A DNA stretch of 64,000 nt from Vibrio lentus (GCF_030409755.1 NZ_JAUFQE010000002.1:2728001-2792000), one strand, 5' to 3'. Numbered from the stretch's first letter, positions 45,766 through 57,797 are shown. The notes: a model not told the origin generated them from the sequence alone. Numbers and translations are program-made.

Positions 45766-46554
45766 CTACTGAGGTAAAAACTGTGTTCCTATGCTCTTAC
45801 CTGAAAAAAGTTGTGTCAGCTTGTCTGGGTATCGCCAAGTAGCGACTTCGATTGGTCGTCCAAGGTCGTTAGCGGCTTCTAGTGCGGCTTTAACCTTAAC
45901 GATCATGCCGTCAGTAATTACTTTACCTGTGATGAGGTCATCGGCTTGTTGTTGATTAAGGCTTGGAATCAGGTGCCCTTTACCATCCAACACTCCACTT
46001 ACATCAGAAAGCAGTACCAGTTCAGCATCAAGCGCACCTGCAACGGCAACCGCGGCTTGATCGGCATTAACGTTCATCAGTTGTCCCTGATCAGTGAGAC
46101 CAATAGAACTAATGATTGGCAATGCACCAGCATTAAGGATCGCTTGCAGAACGGTTGAGTCGCCCGGCTCAGCTTTACCTACTGCACCCAATTCAGGATT
46201 CAGCTCGCTGACTTTACATAAACCACCGTCTGCTAGGCTCAAACCAACGGCGTTGATACCGTCTTTAATCGCCTGACCTTGAAGTAATTTATTCGCTGTA
46301 CCTGCTAACGCGCCAGCAATCACAGGGATCTGATCATAAGGAGTAACACGTAGCCCCTCTTTCTTAACCGTTTCGAGGTTCAACTGATTCATCAACTCAT
46401 CAACAAGGTAACCACCACCGTGAACAATCACGATTGGTCGTTGTGCCTGCTGTTGGTAAGCAGAGATAGCACCAAATAACTTGCTAAGTGTTTCACCACA
46501 AGATAGCGCAGCGCCACCTAACTTTATGATTAATGGTTGATTATTAAGGCTCAT
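45766..46554 (-). CDS. argB: N-acetylglutamate kinase
   Basis: ArgB phosphorylates N-acetylglutamate in arginine synthesis. The 262-aa protein has the amino-acid kinase start [31 protein letters not shown] with the glycine loop, [15 protein letters not shown] and [16 protein letters not shown]. The size is that of the short, arginine-insensitive E. coli enzyme. It follows argC by 12 bp and is clearly co-transcribed. Confidence 0.96.
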   Translation of the reverse strand: MSLNNQPLIIKLGGAALSCGETLSKLFGAISAYQQQAQRPIVIVHGGGYLVDELMNQLNLETVKKEGLRVTPYDQIPVIAGALAGTANKLLQGQAIKDGINAVGLSLADGGLCKVSELNPELGAVGKAEPGDSTVLQAILNAGALPIISSIGLTDQGQLMNVNADQAAVAVAGALDAELVLLSDVSGVLDGKGHLIPSLNQQQADDLITGKVITDGMIVKVKAALEAANDLGRPIEVATWRYPDKLTQLFSGKSIGTQFLPQ

Positions 46555-46566
46555 ATCTAGATTTCC

Positions 46567-47571
46567 TTACACTAACGCAGTTAATGGCGCAAAACCATAA
46601 CGTAAATTCAAACACTGCATCGCTTGGCTAGATGCACCCTTTAGTAAGTTATCAATCGCTGAAACAACGATGATGTGTTGACCTTGAACCTTCCAACCTA
46701 AGTCGCAGAAAGGCGTCTGTTCTACATCTTGAATTCTTGGCAATGTCTCTTCGAGTAATCTCACCGCTGGCTTACCTTGATAAGCTTGCTCAAAGGCATC
46801 TTGTATCTGTTGTTCTGTCACACCGTCAGCCAATTTCATGGTAATGGTTGCCAAAATGCCACGCTTAAAGTTGCCGAGGTGCGGGGTGAAAATCACATCA
46901 CATCCTAAATGTGCAGCCATTTCAGGTTGATGACGGTGATTGAATACACCATAAGCTTGCAAGCTCACTTCGCAGAAGCTGTTGACCATAGTCGCCTTAC
47001 GACCGGCTCCAGTAACGCCACTAGTCGCGTTAATCACTGGCCATTGGTTCTCATCCAGTAACTTTGCTTCAACTAAAGGCTTAATCGCCAGTTGTGATGC
47101 AGTTGGGTAACAACCCGCGACTGCAACAAGCTGAGCTTCTTTTATTTCTTGTTCGTTCCATTCAGCTAAACCGTAAGCCGCTTTGTCTAGCCATTGTTCG
47201 TGTTGATGTTCAAAACCGTAAAACTCTTGATAGAAGTTTTCGCCTTTAACTCTGAATGCACCCGATAGGTCGAACACTTGGCAATCGTTCTCAAGGAAGA
47301 TTGGCGCTAGGTCGTGACTGACTTCGTGTGCAGTGGCTAAGAAAATCACATCCGACTGTTTAGCTACTTCTTCTGGATTCGTTAATGGCTGTACTGGCAT
47401 ATCAATCAGGCCAGCTAACTTACCGTGCAGTGCCGCAATAGGTTTACCTGCGTCTACACTATTGGCTGAGACATATAAACCTGATAGCGTGAGCTCAGGG
47501 TGTCTGTTTATCATTAGAGCCAGTTCTGCTCCTGTGTAGCCGCTTGCGCCAATGATCGTGGTTTTCAACAT
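46567..47571 (-). CDS. argC: N-acetyl-gamma-glutamyl-phosphate reductase
   Basis: ArgC reduces acetylglutamyl phosphate with NADPH. The 334-aa product has the NADP loop [15 protein letters not shown], the catalytic Cys in [14 protein letters not shown] (the GCYPT motif), [15 protein letters not shown] and [13 protein letters not shown]. It is the first gene of argCB-argG-argH and is divergent from argE, the standard arrangement in gamma-proteobacteria. Confidence 0.96.
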   Translation of the reverse strand: MLKTTIIGASGYTGAELALMINRHPELTLSGLYVSANSVDAGKPIAALHGKLAGLIDMPVQPLTNPEEVAKQSDVIFLATAHEVSHDLAPIFLENDCQVFDLSGAFRVKGENFYQEFYGFEHQHEQWLDKAAYGLAEWNEQEIKEAQLVAVAGCYPTASQLAIKPLVEAKLLDENQWPVINATSGVTGAGRKATMVNSFCEVSLQAYGVFNHRHQPEMAAHLGCDVIFTPHLGNFKRGILATITMKLADGVTEQQIQDAFEQAYQGKPAVRLLEETLPRIQDVEQTPFCDLGWKVQGQHIIVVSAIDNLLKGASSQAMQCLNLRYGFAPLTALV

Positions 47572-47599
47572 CTCAACACATCCATTCTTGAGGTAAGTT

Positions 47600-47690
47600 A
47601 CATTTCAAATTTGACTATTCATACTTAATTTTTAGCTTTATTTGATTTCTTATGCATTAAATATGATTTAATATGTGTTTTACCGACTTA
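47600..47690. promoter_or_regulatory. Divergent argC/argE control region with possible ARG boxes
   Basis: The 150-bp gap is AT-rich and has ARG-like motifs such as ACTATTCATACTTAA and TTATGCATTAAATATGA. The match is imperfect. Control by ArgR is expected from known biology, not proven here. Confidence 0.4.
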
Positions 47691-47724
47691 TGGTTTTCCT
47701 GTCAATAGTAGAAGTGAAGTTATT

Positions 47725-48861
47725 ATGCAATTACCGAGTTTTCTAGAGGTCTATAAAGGCCTGATTTCCACCGACTCCATTAGCTCGACCGATCCAAGCT
47801 GGGATCATGGCAACGAGAAAGTGATCGAAAAAATGGCTCAATGGTTTAAAGACGTAGGCTTTAGTGTTGAGGTGGTAGAGGTCGAACCCGGCAAGCATAA
47901 TATGGTCGCAAAGATGGGTTCTGGCGAAGGGGGATTACTGCTTGCTGGACATAGCGACACCGTGCCATTCGATGAAGGACGTTGGAACTTCGACCCTCAC
48001 GCACTGACAGAACACAACAACCGCTTTTACGGATTGGGCACCGCCGATATGAAAGGCTTTTTTGCCTTCGTTTATGAAGCTGCGAAGAAGATGGATTGGA
48101 GCAAGCAAACCAAGCCGCTTTATGTATTAGCAACGTGTGACGAAGAAACCACCATGCTGGGTGCACGTCATTTCACTGAAAATGCACCGTTTAAACCGGA
48201 CTACTGCATCATTGGTGAGCCAACCAGCCTTGTGCCGATTCGTGGTCATAAAGGCCATGTCGCCAACGCAGTACGAGTAACGGGTAAATCAGGTCACTCT
48301 TCAGATCCAGCTTTAGGCGTTAACGCTATCGAGATCATGCATGAAGTGTTATTTGCTTTAATGCAGCTGCGTGACAAATTAGTCAAAGAGTACCACCACC
48401 CAGGTTTTGCGATTCCAAGCCCAACCCTAAATCTTGGTCATATCCACGGTGGCGACAGTGCCAACCGTATCTGTGGGTGTTGTGAACTGCACTATGATGT
48501 TCGTCCTTTACCGGGCATTAGCTTAGATGGCTTGGATAACATGCTGCGTAGCGCGCTTAAAGAAGTAGAAGCAAAATGGCCGGGCAGAATTGAGATTACT
48601 CCACTGCACGAACCTATTCCGGGTTACGAGTGTCAACACGATCACCCATTTATCGGTGGCATGGAATCGGTGTGTGAAACTGAATCTCAAACCGTGAACT
48701 ACTGTACTGAAGCACCTTTCCTTCAAGAGTTATGCCCAACATTGGTGTTAGGTCCAGGCTCAATTGACCAAGCTCACCAACCGGATGAGTTCTTAAGCTT
48801 CGATTTTATTGACCCAACAATTGATGTTCTGAGTAAATCTATCCGTAAATATTGTTTCTAG
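47725..48861 (+). CDS. argE: Acetylornithine deacetylase
   Basis: ArgE removes acetate from N-acetylornithine to give ornithine. This 378-aa M20 metalloenzyme has [15 protein letters not shown] with the first metal His and Asp, [14 protein letters not shown] with the bridging Asp, [13 protein letters not shown] with the catalytic Glu, and [16 protein letters not shown]. The final metal His sits in [14 protein letters not shown]. All are intact. It is divergent from argC, as usual. Confidence 0.96.
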   Translation: MQLPSFLEVYKGLISTDSISSTDPSWDHGNEKVIEKMAQWFKDVGFSVEVVEVEPGKHNMVAKMGSGEGGLLLAGHSDTVPFDEGRWNFDPHALTEHNNRFYGLGTADMKGFFAFVYEAAKKMDWSKQTKPLYVLATCDEETTMLGARHFTENAPFKPDYCIIGEPTSLVPIRGHKGHVANAVRVTGKSGHSSDPALGVNAIEIMHEVLFALMQLRDKLVKEYHHPGFAIPSPTLNLGHIHGGDSANRICGCCELHYDVRPLPGISLDGLDNMLRSALKEVEAKWPGRIEITPLHEPIPGYECQHDHPFIGGMESVCETESQTVNYCTEAPFLQELCPTLVLGPGSIDQAHQPDEFLSFDFIDPTIDVLSKSIRKYCF

Positions 48862-48888
48862 TTATTACTTCTCAATCCGAATATTCAC

Positions 48889-48920
48889 ATAAAAGCCACC
48901 CTAAAAAGTGGCTTTTATTC
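48889..48920 (+). terminator. Intrinsic terminator of argE
   Basis: A 9-bp stem AAAAGCCAC/GTGGCTTTT with an 8-base loop is followed by a weak T-run (ATTCT). Confidence 0.8.
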
Positions 48921-49037
48921 TGCCATCCCTGATATAGCCGCAATCTTGTAATTAAATTTCACTTTTTCTCTAAGTTTTGAAAAATTTACTTCTCCCGCAT
49001 TTTTAAACCTAATAATTGCAAACTTAGAATGCTTTAT

Positions 49038-49067
49038 TTGACTAGATACAGCACTTTTCGCTAGATT
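49038..49067 (+). promoter_or_regulatory. Candidate ppc promoter
   Basis: TTGACT at 49038-49043 and TAGATT at 49062-49067 are 18 bp apart, resembling a sigma-70 promoter about 50 bp before the ppc start. Confidence 0.4.
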
Positions 49068-49119
49068 GTGTACTTAACAAGGAACAATGGATGTAATTTT
49101 TTTACGAGGCAGGATGACA

Positions 49120-51750
49120 ATGAACGAGAAATACGCCGCTCTCAAGAGTAACGTAAGCATGCTGGGACGCTTGCTAGGTAACACAATCCAAGATGCACAT
49201 GGTGACGTTATCTTAGAGAAAGTGGAGACTATCCGTAAACTTTCCAAATCCGCCCGCGCAGGCAACAAAGCTGACCGTGACAGCCTAGTTGAAGAAATCA
49301 AAAACCTGCCGAACGAACAACTCACTCCTGTTGCTCGTGCATTTAACCAATTTCTCAACCTCACCAACATGGCAGAGCAATACCACACCATCTCTCGCCA
49401 CTGTGAGGAGCATGTTTGTGAACCAGACGTGCTGCAATCTCTATTTTCCAAATTAAACCAAAACGACATCAGCAAGCTAGACGCAGCTCAAGCTGTTCGC
49501 GACCTGAACATCGAACTCGTTTTGACTGCTCACCCGACAGAAATCACTCGTCGCACCATGATCAACAAGTTGGTTAAGATCAACGAGTGTCTGTCTAAAT
49601 TAGAATTAAGCGACCTATCACACAAAGAGCGTGTGAAAACCGAACGTCGCCTAGAGCAGCTTATCGCTCAAGGTTGGCACTCTGATGTGATTCGTCAGCA
49701 ACGCCCAACACCACTTGATGAAGCTAAGTGGGGCTTTGCGGTTGTAGAAAATTCTCTTTGGGAAGCCGTGCCTGATTTCTTGCGTGATATGGATGGCCGA
49801 CTAAAAGGTTACCTTGGTGAAGGCTTACCAATCGATGCACGCCCAGTACACTTCTCCTCTTGGATGGGTGGCGACCGCGATGGTAACCCATTCGTAACGC
49901 ACACCATCACCAAAGAAGTACTGCGCCTATCTCGCTGGAAAGCCGCTGATCTATACTTAGGTGACGTGAACGAGCTGATTACCGAACTGTCGATGACCAA
50001 GTGTAATGATGCCGTTCGTGAATTGGCTGGCGATGAGCACGAAGCTTACCGTGCAATCCTCAAGAGCCTACGCACTCTGCTGAACAACACGCTAGAAGTG
50101 CTTGATGCAAAACTGCACGACGCAGAAGTACCGAAGAAAGAAACACTACAGAATATCGACCAACTTTGGACACCGCTTTACGCGTGTTACCAATCGCTGC
50201 ACGAATGTGGCATGGGCGTCATCGCAGACGGTTCTCTACTTGATACACTGCGCCGCCTAAAAGCATTCGGTGTGCACTTGGTTCGTCTCGATGTTCGTCA
50301 AGAAAGTACACGTCACTCAGACGTACTGTCTGAACTGACTCGCTACCTAGGCATTGGTGATTACGACCAGTGGAGCGAGCAAGACAAGGTCGCTTTCTTA
50401 ACCAATGAATTAAGCTCAAAACGCCCATTGTTACCACGCGACTGGGAGCCATCTGAACAGGTCAAAGAGGTTTTGGACACCTGTAAAGTCGTTGCTGCTC
50501 AACCTCGTGAAGCCTTCGGTGCTTACGTAATTTCTATGGCTCGAACTGCATCGGATGTACTGGCTGTTCACTTGCTTCTGCAAGAATGTGGTTGCCCGTA
50601 CCGCATGGACGTATGCCCACTGTTCGAAACGCTAGACGACTTGAACAACTCAGAAGCGGTAATGAAACAGCTAATGAGCATCGACTTGTACCGTGGCTTT
50701 ATCCAGAACCACCAAATGGTGATGATTGGATATTCTGACTCAGCAAAAGATGCTGGCGTAATGTCTGCAGGCTGGGCTCAGTATGACGCGATGGACAAGC
50801 TGGTTAAGGTTTGTGAAGAAGAAGGCATTGAGCTGACTCTATTCCACGGCCGTGGCGGTACAGTTGGTCGTGGTGGTGCGCCAGCGCACGCAGCCCTACT
50901 TTCTCAGCCACCTAAGAGCTTGAAAGGCGGCTTACGTGTAACAGAACAAGGCGAGATGATCCGCTTTAAGCTTGGCTTGCCAGATGTTGCAGTAAACAGC
51001 TTCAACCTTTACGCAAGTGCGATTTTAGAAGCGAACCTTCTGCCACCACCTGAACCAAAACAAGAATGGCGCGACCTAATGGAAGTGCTGTCTCAAGTCT
51101 CTTGTGAGGCTTACCGTAACGTGGTTCGCGGTGAAGAGAAATTCGTACCTTACTTCCGTCAAGCTACGCCAGAGCTAGAGTTAGGCAAATTGCCCCTTGG
51201 TTCTCGCCCTGCGAAACGTAACCCGAACGGTGGCGTAGAAAGCTTACGTGCGATTCCATGGATCTTCTCATGGAGCCAAAACCGTTTGGTACTTCCAGCA
51301 TGGTTAGGCGCAGGTGAAGCGATTCAATATTCCGTCGACCAAGGTCATCAAGCACTGCTTGAAGAGATGTGTCGCGAGTGGCCATTCTTCTCGACTCGTC
51401 TGGGTATGTTGGAAATGGTGTACTCGAAGTGCAACATGGAAATCGCTAAGTACTACGATCAACGCCTTGTTGATAAAGAACTGCTGCCGTTGGGTGAATT
51501 ACTGCGTGAACAATTGCAGAAAGACATCAAAGCCGTGCTGAATGTAGAAAACAACGAGAACCTGATGCAGAGTGACCCATGGGGGCTTGAATCAATTCGC
51601 CTACGTAACATCTATGTTGAGCCACTAAACATGCTTCAAGCTGAGTTGCTTTACCGTACTCGTAAGTGTGAAACACCACCAGCAGAACTAGAAGAAGCGC
51701 TAATGGTGACGATTGCAGGCATTGCAGCAGGTATGCGAAATACTGGTTAA
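49120..51750 (+). CDS. ppc: Phosphoenolpyruvate carboxylase
   Basis: Ppc makes oxaloacetate from phosphoenolpyruvate and bicarbonate, refilling the citric-acid cycle and feeding aspartate for the met and arg genes nearby. The ATG at 49120 ([16 protein letters not shown]) has GCAGG 6 bp upstream; earlier ATGs in frame are less likely. The 876-aa protein has [13 protein letters not shown] with the catalytic His, [28 protein letters not shown] and [15 protein letters not shown], all active-site elements. The C-terminus ends GMRNTG, as usual. Confidence 0.97.
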   Translation: MNEKYAALKSNVSMLGRLLGNTIQDAHGDVILEKVETIRKLSKSARAGNKADRDSLVEEIKNLPNEQLTPVARAFNQFLNLTNMAEQYHTISRHCEEHVCEPDVLQSLFSKLNQNDISKLDAAQAVRDLNIELVLTAHPTEITRRTMINKLVKINECLSKLELSDLSHKERVKTERRLEQLIAQGWHSDVIRQQRPTPLDEAKWGFAVVENSLWEAVPDFLRDMDGRLKGYLGEGLPIDARPVHFSSWMGGDRDGNPFVTHTITKEVLRLSRWKAADLYLGDVNELITELSMTKCNDAVRELAGDEHEAYRAILKSLRTLLNNTLEVLDAKLHDAEVPKKETLQNIDQLWTPLYACYQSLHECGMGVIADGSLLDTLRRLKAFGVHLVRLDVRQESTRHSDVLSELTRYLGIGDYDQWSEQDKVAFLTNELSSKRPLLPRDWEPSEQVKEVLDTCKVVAAQPREAFGAYVISMARTASDVLAVHLLLQECGCPYRMDVCPLFETLDDLNNSEAVMKQLMSIDLYRGFIQNHQMVMIGYSDSAKDAGVMSAGWAQYDAMDKLVKVCEEEGIELTLFHGRGGTVGRGGAPAHAALLSQPPKSLKGGLRVTEQGEMIRFKLGLPDVAVNSFNLYASAILEANLLPPPEPKQEWRDLMEVLSQVSCEAYRNVVRGEEKFVPYFRQATPELELGKLPLGSRPAKRNPNGGVESLRAIPWIFSWSQNRLVLPAWLGAGEAIQYSVDQGHQALLEEMCREWPFFSTRLGMLEMVYSKCNMEIAKYYDQRLVDKELLPLGELLREQLQKDIKAVLNVENNENLMQSDPWGLESIRLRNIYVEPLNMLQAELLYRTRKCETPPAELEEALMVTIAGIAAGMRNTG

Positions 51751-52123
51751 TTAGTGATTCCTACTATAACCTAATCAGCATTTACATCTGCAAAAAGAAC
51801 AAAAGGTCGCCATGTGCGACCTTTTTGTTTTGTAAAACAAACACTAATGAGTATTTTATCAGTTTTTTGGGTTATTTTGTCCATGTATTCTACTTTATGC
51901 TTATTATTTAGATATACTACTGCTCCGCTGCGGAAATACTCCAATAAAATAATCTGCAGCAGTTTGACCAAGAAACCGGTCAACCTAGGTGATAAACGGC
52001 TTTATAAGGTGACATAACCAACCGCTGAGTTGGTGCTACTTAGACATAACCAATATAACGTGCCATTAGAAGCACACTTGTTGTTTAAGTATTTGTTTAC
52101 TGTTTACCATTTGGATTTCAGAC
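51751..52123. other. Intergenic region between ppc and aphA
   Basis: It holds the ppc terminator, then an AT-rich stretch with the aphA promoter and leader. A small TCCGC-T-GCGGA palindrome is at 51925-51940. aphA is known in vibrios to be controlled by the LuxR/HapR regulator, by AphA and by Qrr RNAs; I could not pin those sites. Confidence 0.5.
51799..51830 (+). terminator. Intrinsic terminator of ppc
   Basis: A perfect stem AAAAGGTCGC/GCGACCTTTT with a CATGT loop is followed by TTGTTTTG. Confidence 0.92.
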
Positions 52124-52663
52124 ATGTCATTACCACACGTAATTCTAACCGTTTTAAGTACACGCGATGCTACTGGTTACGATATCACAAAAGAATTCTC
52201 CGCAAGCATTGGTTACTTCTGGAAAGCTAGCCACCAACAAGTTTACCGCGAGCTAAATAAAATGGCTCAGAACGACCAAGTAACTTGCGTGCTTGAACCT
52301 CAAGAAGGCAAACCTGATCGTAAAGTTTACTCTATCACTGACGCTGGTCGTGGCGCTCTAGGTGAATGGTTTGAACAACCGACTGCACACCCAACGGTTC
52401 GTGATGAGTTCTCAGCTAAGCTAATGGCTTGTGCTGTTCAAGCATCTGACCCGTACCGTGTACAACTTGCTGAGCTAGTAGAAGAGTCTCGCAAACTGGT
52501 TTCTCACTACAAAGAGATTGAAGCAGCTTACTACGCAACACCATCAACGCTAGACAAGCAAGCGCGCCTTGAGCGTCTAACACTTCGTCGCAACCTACTG
52601 ATCCGTGAAGCATGGATTGTATGGGCTGAAGAAGTGCTGCTTGAACTTGGTGCTATCGCATAA
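52124..52663 (+). CDS. aphA: Quorum-sensing regulator AphA (PadR family)
   Basis: AphA is the low-cell-density master regulator of vibrios; it activates virulence and early-colonisation genes and is opposed by LuxR/HapR. The 179-aa protein is a PadR-type winged helix: SLPHVILTVLSTRDATGYDI, FWKASHQQVYRELNKM and KVYSITDAGRGALGEWF form the DNA-binding domain, and the rest is the helical dimerisation arm with LRRNLLIREAWIVWAEE. The sequence matches AphA as I know it from V. cholerae and relatives. It is monocistronic, ending before a shared terminator with metF. Confidence 0.95.
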   Translation: MSLPHVILTVLSTRDATGYDITKEFSASIGYFWKASHQQVYRELNKMAQNDQVTCVLEPQEGKPDRKVYSITDAGRGALGEWFEQPTAHPTVRDEFSAKLMACAVQASDPYRVQLAELVEESRKLVSHYKEIEAAYYATPSTLDKQARLERLTLRRNLLIREAWIVWAEEVLLELGAIA

Positions 52664-52667
52664 GCTA

Positions 52668-52702
52668 GAAAAGAAAAGAAAAGAAAAGAAAAGAAAAGAA
52701 AA
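52668..52702. repeat. Seven tandem GAAAA pentamers
   Basis: A perfect run of (GAAAA)7 lies 4 bp after the aphA stop and directly before the shared terminator. On the metF strand it reads (TTTTC)7. Confidence 0.95.
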
Positions 52703-52735
52703 AGGCTTGAACTCTTAGAGTCCAAGCCTTTTTTG
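52701..52735. terminator. Shared terminator of aphA and metF
   Basis: AGGCTTGAACTCT pairs with AGAGTCCAAGCCT (one mismatch). On the plus strand TTTTTTG follows; on the minus strand TTTTTCTTTTC follows, part of which is the pentamer array. Confidence 0.88.
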
Positions 52736-52793
52736 TATCTGTAGGATTTGAAATGTTAGTGCCAGAGGCTTTCTACAAGTGCTTAGGTTTTGA

Positions 52794-53769
<976 letters not shown>

Positions 53770-53880
53770 GTAGAATGTATTGAATACGATTTAATGTCAA
53801 CAGATCCATTATGAATTTTTCTCAAGTAGATCGTGAGTAAAACTCAAGTCGTTAGATGGGTCGCAAAGCAGAAATAAGGT

Positions 53881-53920
53881 AGAAAAAAGGCTGACAAACA
53901 CATCGTGCTTTCAGCCTTAT
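53881..53920 (-). terminator. Intrinsic terminator of metL
   Basis: On the minus strand AAGGCTGA pairs with TCAGCCTT around a long loop and is followed by TTTTTTC. It lies about 75 bp after the metL stop. Confidence 0.75.
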
Positions 53921-53993
53921 TTATCTTAGTGAATAGTATGCCATTTACGTACTAAAACAATTGATCTAAGTATTAAACCAACCGTTCTGAGCA

Positions 53994-56405
53994 TCAGAAC
54001 AAACTAGACATTCTGTTTAGGTCTGATTGAATTGCGCCAGCTGTTACTTCACGACCAGCACCCGGGCCACGAATAACCAATGGATTATCTTTGTACCATT
54101 TGCTCTCAATCGCAAAAATGTTGTCACAAGGCAATAAGTTCGCCAGAGCGTGTTCTTTAGATAGCGCTTCAACGCCTACGGTAGCTTTACCATTCTTCTC
54201 TAAACGCGCTACGTAACGCAGAACCTTCTGTTGAGAATGTGCTTTTTCTAAACGTTCAGCCAACTCTTCACTCAGCACAGAAGCCTTATCAAAGAAGTCA
54301 TCAACTGATAGGTCTTGCAACTCTGCAGGTACCAGTGACTCTACTTTCACGTTTTCAGGCTCAATATCTAAACCCGATTCACGCGCCAGAATCACCAGCT
54401 TACGCATCACGTCAGAACCATCGAGGTCTGCGCGAGGATCCGGTTCCGTCAGGCCTTGCTGCCACGCTAAGTCAACCAACTCGCTGAACGGCACCGTGCC
54501 ATCAAACTGTTGGAACAACCAAGATAGCGTACCCGAGAAGATCCCCGACAATGCAATGATGTCATCGCCGCTTTCACGCAGGTCACGTACCGTGTGGTTA
54601 ATCGGTAAACCAGCGCCGACTGTCGCGTTGTACAACCAGTGACGGCTGATCTTAGCGAAAGCATCCTGTACTTGATGGTAATACTCGCTTGATGCAGAAC
54701 CTGCCACCTTGTTAGCCGAGATCAGGTGAATACCTTGTTGTGCGACTTGCAGATATTTTGCTGCAAGCACAGGGCTTGCCGTAACATCTAACACAACCGC
54801 TTCATCGTAGCCTTGAATAGAACCTAAACGCTCTAGCCAGTCGTTACCATTATTAGCAATCGCTTCATCATCAAAACGCTTACCAACAGAAGTCGCATCA
54901 ATGCCTTGATCATCGAACCAATAGGTTTGACTATCAACCACCGCAACCAATTCAAAGTTCATTCCACGACGCTTTTCAAGTTCCGCTTTTTGCTCAGCAA
55001 ACAGGCTTAACCAACTTGAACCAATGTTACCCTTGCCACATAAAGCAATCGCAACACGCTTCTGCGCTTGGAACAGTTGAGAGTGAATACCTTTCACAAG
55101 GCTTGATGTTTCGCTCTTACGAATCACAGCGACTAGGCTCAAGCCTGAGTTCGCTTCTGAGATGAATTCAACCGGCGAGCTCTTAAGCTGTTGGTAGAAA
55201 CCGTAGCAATGGTTCGGGTTCTTAGTCACACCCGCGCCCACCGCCGCGATCAGAGAGAAACCTTCTTTGAGCTTAATCTCAGCTTCAATCGCGTGATCTT
55301 GCAGATATTCCAAAGCGCCACCAGCAATCTCTTCTGTGTAAGCAAGACGCAAGCAGTGCTGATCAGGTTCAAGCTCATAAGCAAGCGGCTCTAATTGAGC
55401 TCGCTTAAGCCCTTCCAGTACTTCACTTTCTAGACGGTCGAAATCATGACCGTGACCAAAGGTCAGCTGCACGATAAGAACTTCATCCAGAGAAGTAATA
55501 ATTTTTGCACCACGACCCGATGCCAGTACACGCTCTATCTGTGTAGAGCCCGCTTCTGGCTGATAGCTGCAGCGTAAGCTTAAATCCATAGCACTTTGAG
55601 CGACAGGCTGTAACGTTCGGCTATGAAGCACTGGAGCCGCTAAACGAGCTAACTCACTCGCTTCATCCAGACGAAGCAGAGGCAGTAAACACGCATCCGA
55701 AACCAAGCGAGGGTCAGCGCTATATACGCCTGCCACATCACTCCAAATCGTCACACGTTCAACTTCAGCCAAAGCACCAATCACAGTTGCTGAGTAATCC
55801 GAGCCGTTACGACCGAGTAGAACCGTTTCACCTTCAGTGTTTTGAGCCATAAAGCCCGTAATCACCACACGACAATGCGCATGCTGCGCTAGAGCTTCCT
55901 TAATCAGAGGATACGAGCGAGCACGGTCAACTTCAGGCTGAGCCCCCGCTTCTGCACGCAAAAAGGCACGAGCGTCTTGAGCAACCGCTTGTAAGTCATG
56001 CTGGCACAACAAAGTCGCCAACAAACGTGAAGACCAAATCTCGCCATGACCCAGCACTTGCGCTTTTTGTGCTTCGCTCAAGGGAGCAGTGAGCTCACCC
56101 AAAGCGGTAAATTCTTGTTGGATGGTTGCCGTTAGTTGAGAAGCGGCTTCGCCTTCAAGCAGTGCTTCAATCAGTTCAAGCTGGAACTGACGAAGGGTTT
56201 GTAGGCATTCATGAGCAATGCGGCCATCTTTGTCGAGCGCTTCAACAAACTCAATCAAACGGTTGGTTGTTTTACCCGCTGCTGATACAACGACTAAATC
56301 CGTTGCTGATGAGTATTCTCTAAGAATGTTGACCACGCGTTGGTAACATTCAGGATTCGCTAAACTGCTGCCACCAAATTTATGTAGCTGGCGAAAGGTT
56401 GCCAT
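53994..56405 (-). CDS. metL: Aspartokinase II / homoserine dehydrogenase II
   Basis: MetL carries out the first and third steps from aspartate to homoserine for methionine. The 803-aa protein has the aspartokinase start LHKFGGSSLANPECYQRV, FLLGRNGSDYSATVIGAL-like ETVLLGRNGSDYSATV, and a regulatory middle. The homoserine dehydrogenase half begins near residue 445 with VAIALCGKGNIGSSWLSLF (NAD loop), SANKVAGS, NATVGAGLPINHTVRDLRES and SGIFSGTLSWLFQ. It starts 2 bp after the metB stop, so metB-metL form one operon. The gene assignment as MetL rather than ThrA rests on this context. Confidence 0.95.
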   Translation of the reverse strand: MATFRQLHKFGGSSLANPECYQRVVNILREYSSATDLVVVSAAGKTTNRLIEFVEALDKDGRIAHECLQTLRQFQLELIEALLEGEAASQLTATIQQEFTALGELTAPLSEAQKAQVLGHGEIWSSRLLATLLCQHDLQAVAQDARAFLRAEAGAQPEVDRARSYPLIKEALAQHAHCRVVITGFMAQNTEGETVLLGRNGSDYSATVIGALAEVERVTIWSDVAGVYSADPRLVSDACLLPLLRLDEASELARLAAPVLHSRTLQPVAQSAMDLSLRCSYQPEAGSTQIERVLASGRGAKIITSLDEVLIVQLTFGHGHDFDRLESEVLEGLKRAQLEPLAYELEPDQHCLRLAYTEEIAGGALEYLQDHAIEAEIKLKEGFSLIAAVGAGVTKNPNHCYGFYQQLKSSPVEFISEANSGLSLVAVIRKSETSSLVKGIHSQLFQAQKRVAIALCGKGNIGSSWLSLFAEQKAELEKRRGMNFELVAVVDSQTYWFDDQGIDATSVGKRFDDEAIANNGNDWLERLGSIQGYDEAVVLDVTASPVLAAKYLQVAQQGIHLISANKVAGSASSEYYHQVQDAFAKISRHWLYNATVGAGLPINHTVRDLRESGDDIIALSGIFSGTLSWLFQQFDGTVPFSELVDLAWQQGLTEPDPRADLDGSDVMRKLVILARESGLDIEPENVKVESLVPAELQDLSVDDFFDKASVLSEELAERLEKAHSQQKVLRYVARLEKNGKATVGVEALSKEHALANLLPCDNIFAIESKWYKDNPLVIRGPGAGREVTAGAIQSDLNRMSSLF

Positions 56406-56407
56406 TA

Positions 56408-57589
56408 TTAACCCTCCCCTTCAGCGATAAAGCGTTGCGTTCTTTCGAAAGCTTGCTTGAGATCGTCGATGAGGTCTTCTGCATCTTCAAGACCAACAGA
56501 AAGGCGCAGTAGTTGTTGAGAAACACCCGCTTCTGCTAGAGCTTCTTCGCCCATCGCACGGTGAGTCATCGACGCAGGGTGACAAATCAAGCTTTCAACA
56601 CCACCCAGTGATTCAGCCAAAGAAAATAGCTCTAACTTATCGACAAAATATTTAAGTGCTTCAAAAGAGCCCGCAAACTCAAAGCTCAGCATGGAACCAA
56701 AGCCCAACTGCTGTTTCTTCGCGATCTCGTGACCCGGATGTTCAGGAAGGCTTGGGTGGTAAATTGTACCCACCAGATCTTGTTGTTGCAGAGCCGTCAG
56801 AATTTCACGTGAGCTTTCTTCGTGAACACGCATACGCGCACCTAGCGTACGAATACCACGTAGAGTCATATAGCTATCAAATGGTGTGCCGGTTGCACCA
56901 ATACAGTTGCCCCACCATGCTAACTCTTCAGCGTGTTCTTCAGTTTTCGTGACCACAACGCCACCAATAACATCTGAGTGTCCATTGATGTACTTGGTGG
57001 TTGAGTGGATAACAAAATCAGCACCCAGCTCTAAAGGCTTTTGGAACACAGGCGTCAAAAACGTGTTGTCGACAGCAACCAGAGCACCCACTTCTTTCGC
57101 TTTGCGGCAAGTTTCTGCAATATCAACCACACGAACCAATGGATTCGATGGTGTTTCAATTAAGATCAACTTTGGCTTAAGCGCGATCGCTGCATCCAGC
57201 GCGGCTTGATCCGATTGATCAACAAACAGAACTTTGAAGTCACCTTTAAGTGAGCGTGTATTAAACAGACGGTAAGTGCCGCCGTAGCAGTCGTGCGGTG
57301 CGATAATAAGATCATCGCCACCTAAGAAAGCAGAAACCCATAAGTTAAGTGCCGAAGTACCACAGTTAGTGACAACCGCGCCTTTACCAGACTCAAGTTC
57401 AAACAGTGCCGTTTCTAATAAACCACGGTTTGGGTTACCAGAGCGGGTATAATCATACTTTGGCACTTCACCAAAAGCGGGAAACCCATAGTTAGTCGAA
57501 AGATAAATAGGTGGGACAACGGCATGGTGTTGCGTGTCTGACTCGATGCCAGTACGTACTGCGATGGTTGCTGGCTTCCGGCTGCTCAT
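56408..57589 (-). CDS. metB: Cystathionine gamma-synthase
   Basis: MetB makes cystathionine from succinylhomoserine and cysteine with PLP. The ATG at 57589 (MSSRKPATIAVRTGIE) has AGGAAG upstream; a frame 12 codons longer runs into the promoter. The 393-aa protein has YTRSGNPNRGLLETALFELE, TNCGTSALNL, the PLP-binding motif VDNTFLTPVFQ and the Schiff-base Lys in VIHSTTKYINGHSDVIGG. It is divergent from metJ across a set of MetJ boxes and begins the metBL operon. Confidence 0.96.
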   Translation of the reverse strand: MSSRKPATIAVRTGIESDTQHHAVVPPIYLSTNYGFPAFGEVPKYDYTRSGNPNRGLLETALFELESGKGAVVTNCGTSALNLWVSAFLGGDDLIIAPHDCYGGTYRLFNTRSLKGDFKVLFVDQSDQAALDAAIALKPKLILIETPSNPLVRVVDIAETCRKAKEVGALVAVDNTFLTPVFQKPLELGADFVIHSTTKYINGHSDVIGGVVVTKTEEHAEELAWWGNCIGATGTPFDSYMTLRGIRTLGARMRVHEESSREILTALQQQDLVGTIYHPSLPEHPGHEIAKKQQLGFGSMLSFEFAGSFEALKYFVDKLELFSLAESLGGVESLICHPASMTHRAMGEEALAEAGVSQQLLRLSVGLEDAEDLIDDLKQAFERTQRFIAEGEG

Positions 57590-57690
57590 AGGTGCTTCCT
57601 TACAAGTTTTGCGTCTGAGAATCACAGCTGCTTGTCGGCATTTTGCGGCTGTGTTAGATATATGTTATTCACTTTACTTTCATAAACGTG

Positions 57691-57722
57691 AGACGTCAAC
57701 ACTTCTAGACGTCCATATGTCT
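57691..57722. promoter_or_regulatory. Four tandem MetJ boxes between metB and metJ
   Basis: Four contiguous 8-mers read AGACGTCA, ACACTTCT, AGACGTCC and ATATGTCT, against consensus AGACGTCT. They should repress metB-metL and metJ together. Confidence 0.9.
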
Positions 57723-57797
57723 TTGCTTATGGCAGTAAATCCCGCTAAAATCACCACTATTAATTTATTCTAACAACTAAAGTGATGAAGGTACGCA

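Noticed and set aside
52124-52663. The PadR-family gene as a phenolic-acid repressor
   Set aside because: The sequence is that of AphA and no phenolic acid decarboxylase gene is adjacent.
52531-52725. A minus-strand frame encoding Phe/Leu/Ser repeats
   Set aside because: It only reads the (TTTTC) array and the antisense of aphA.
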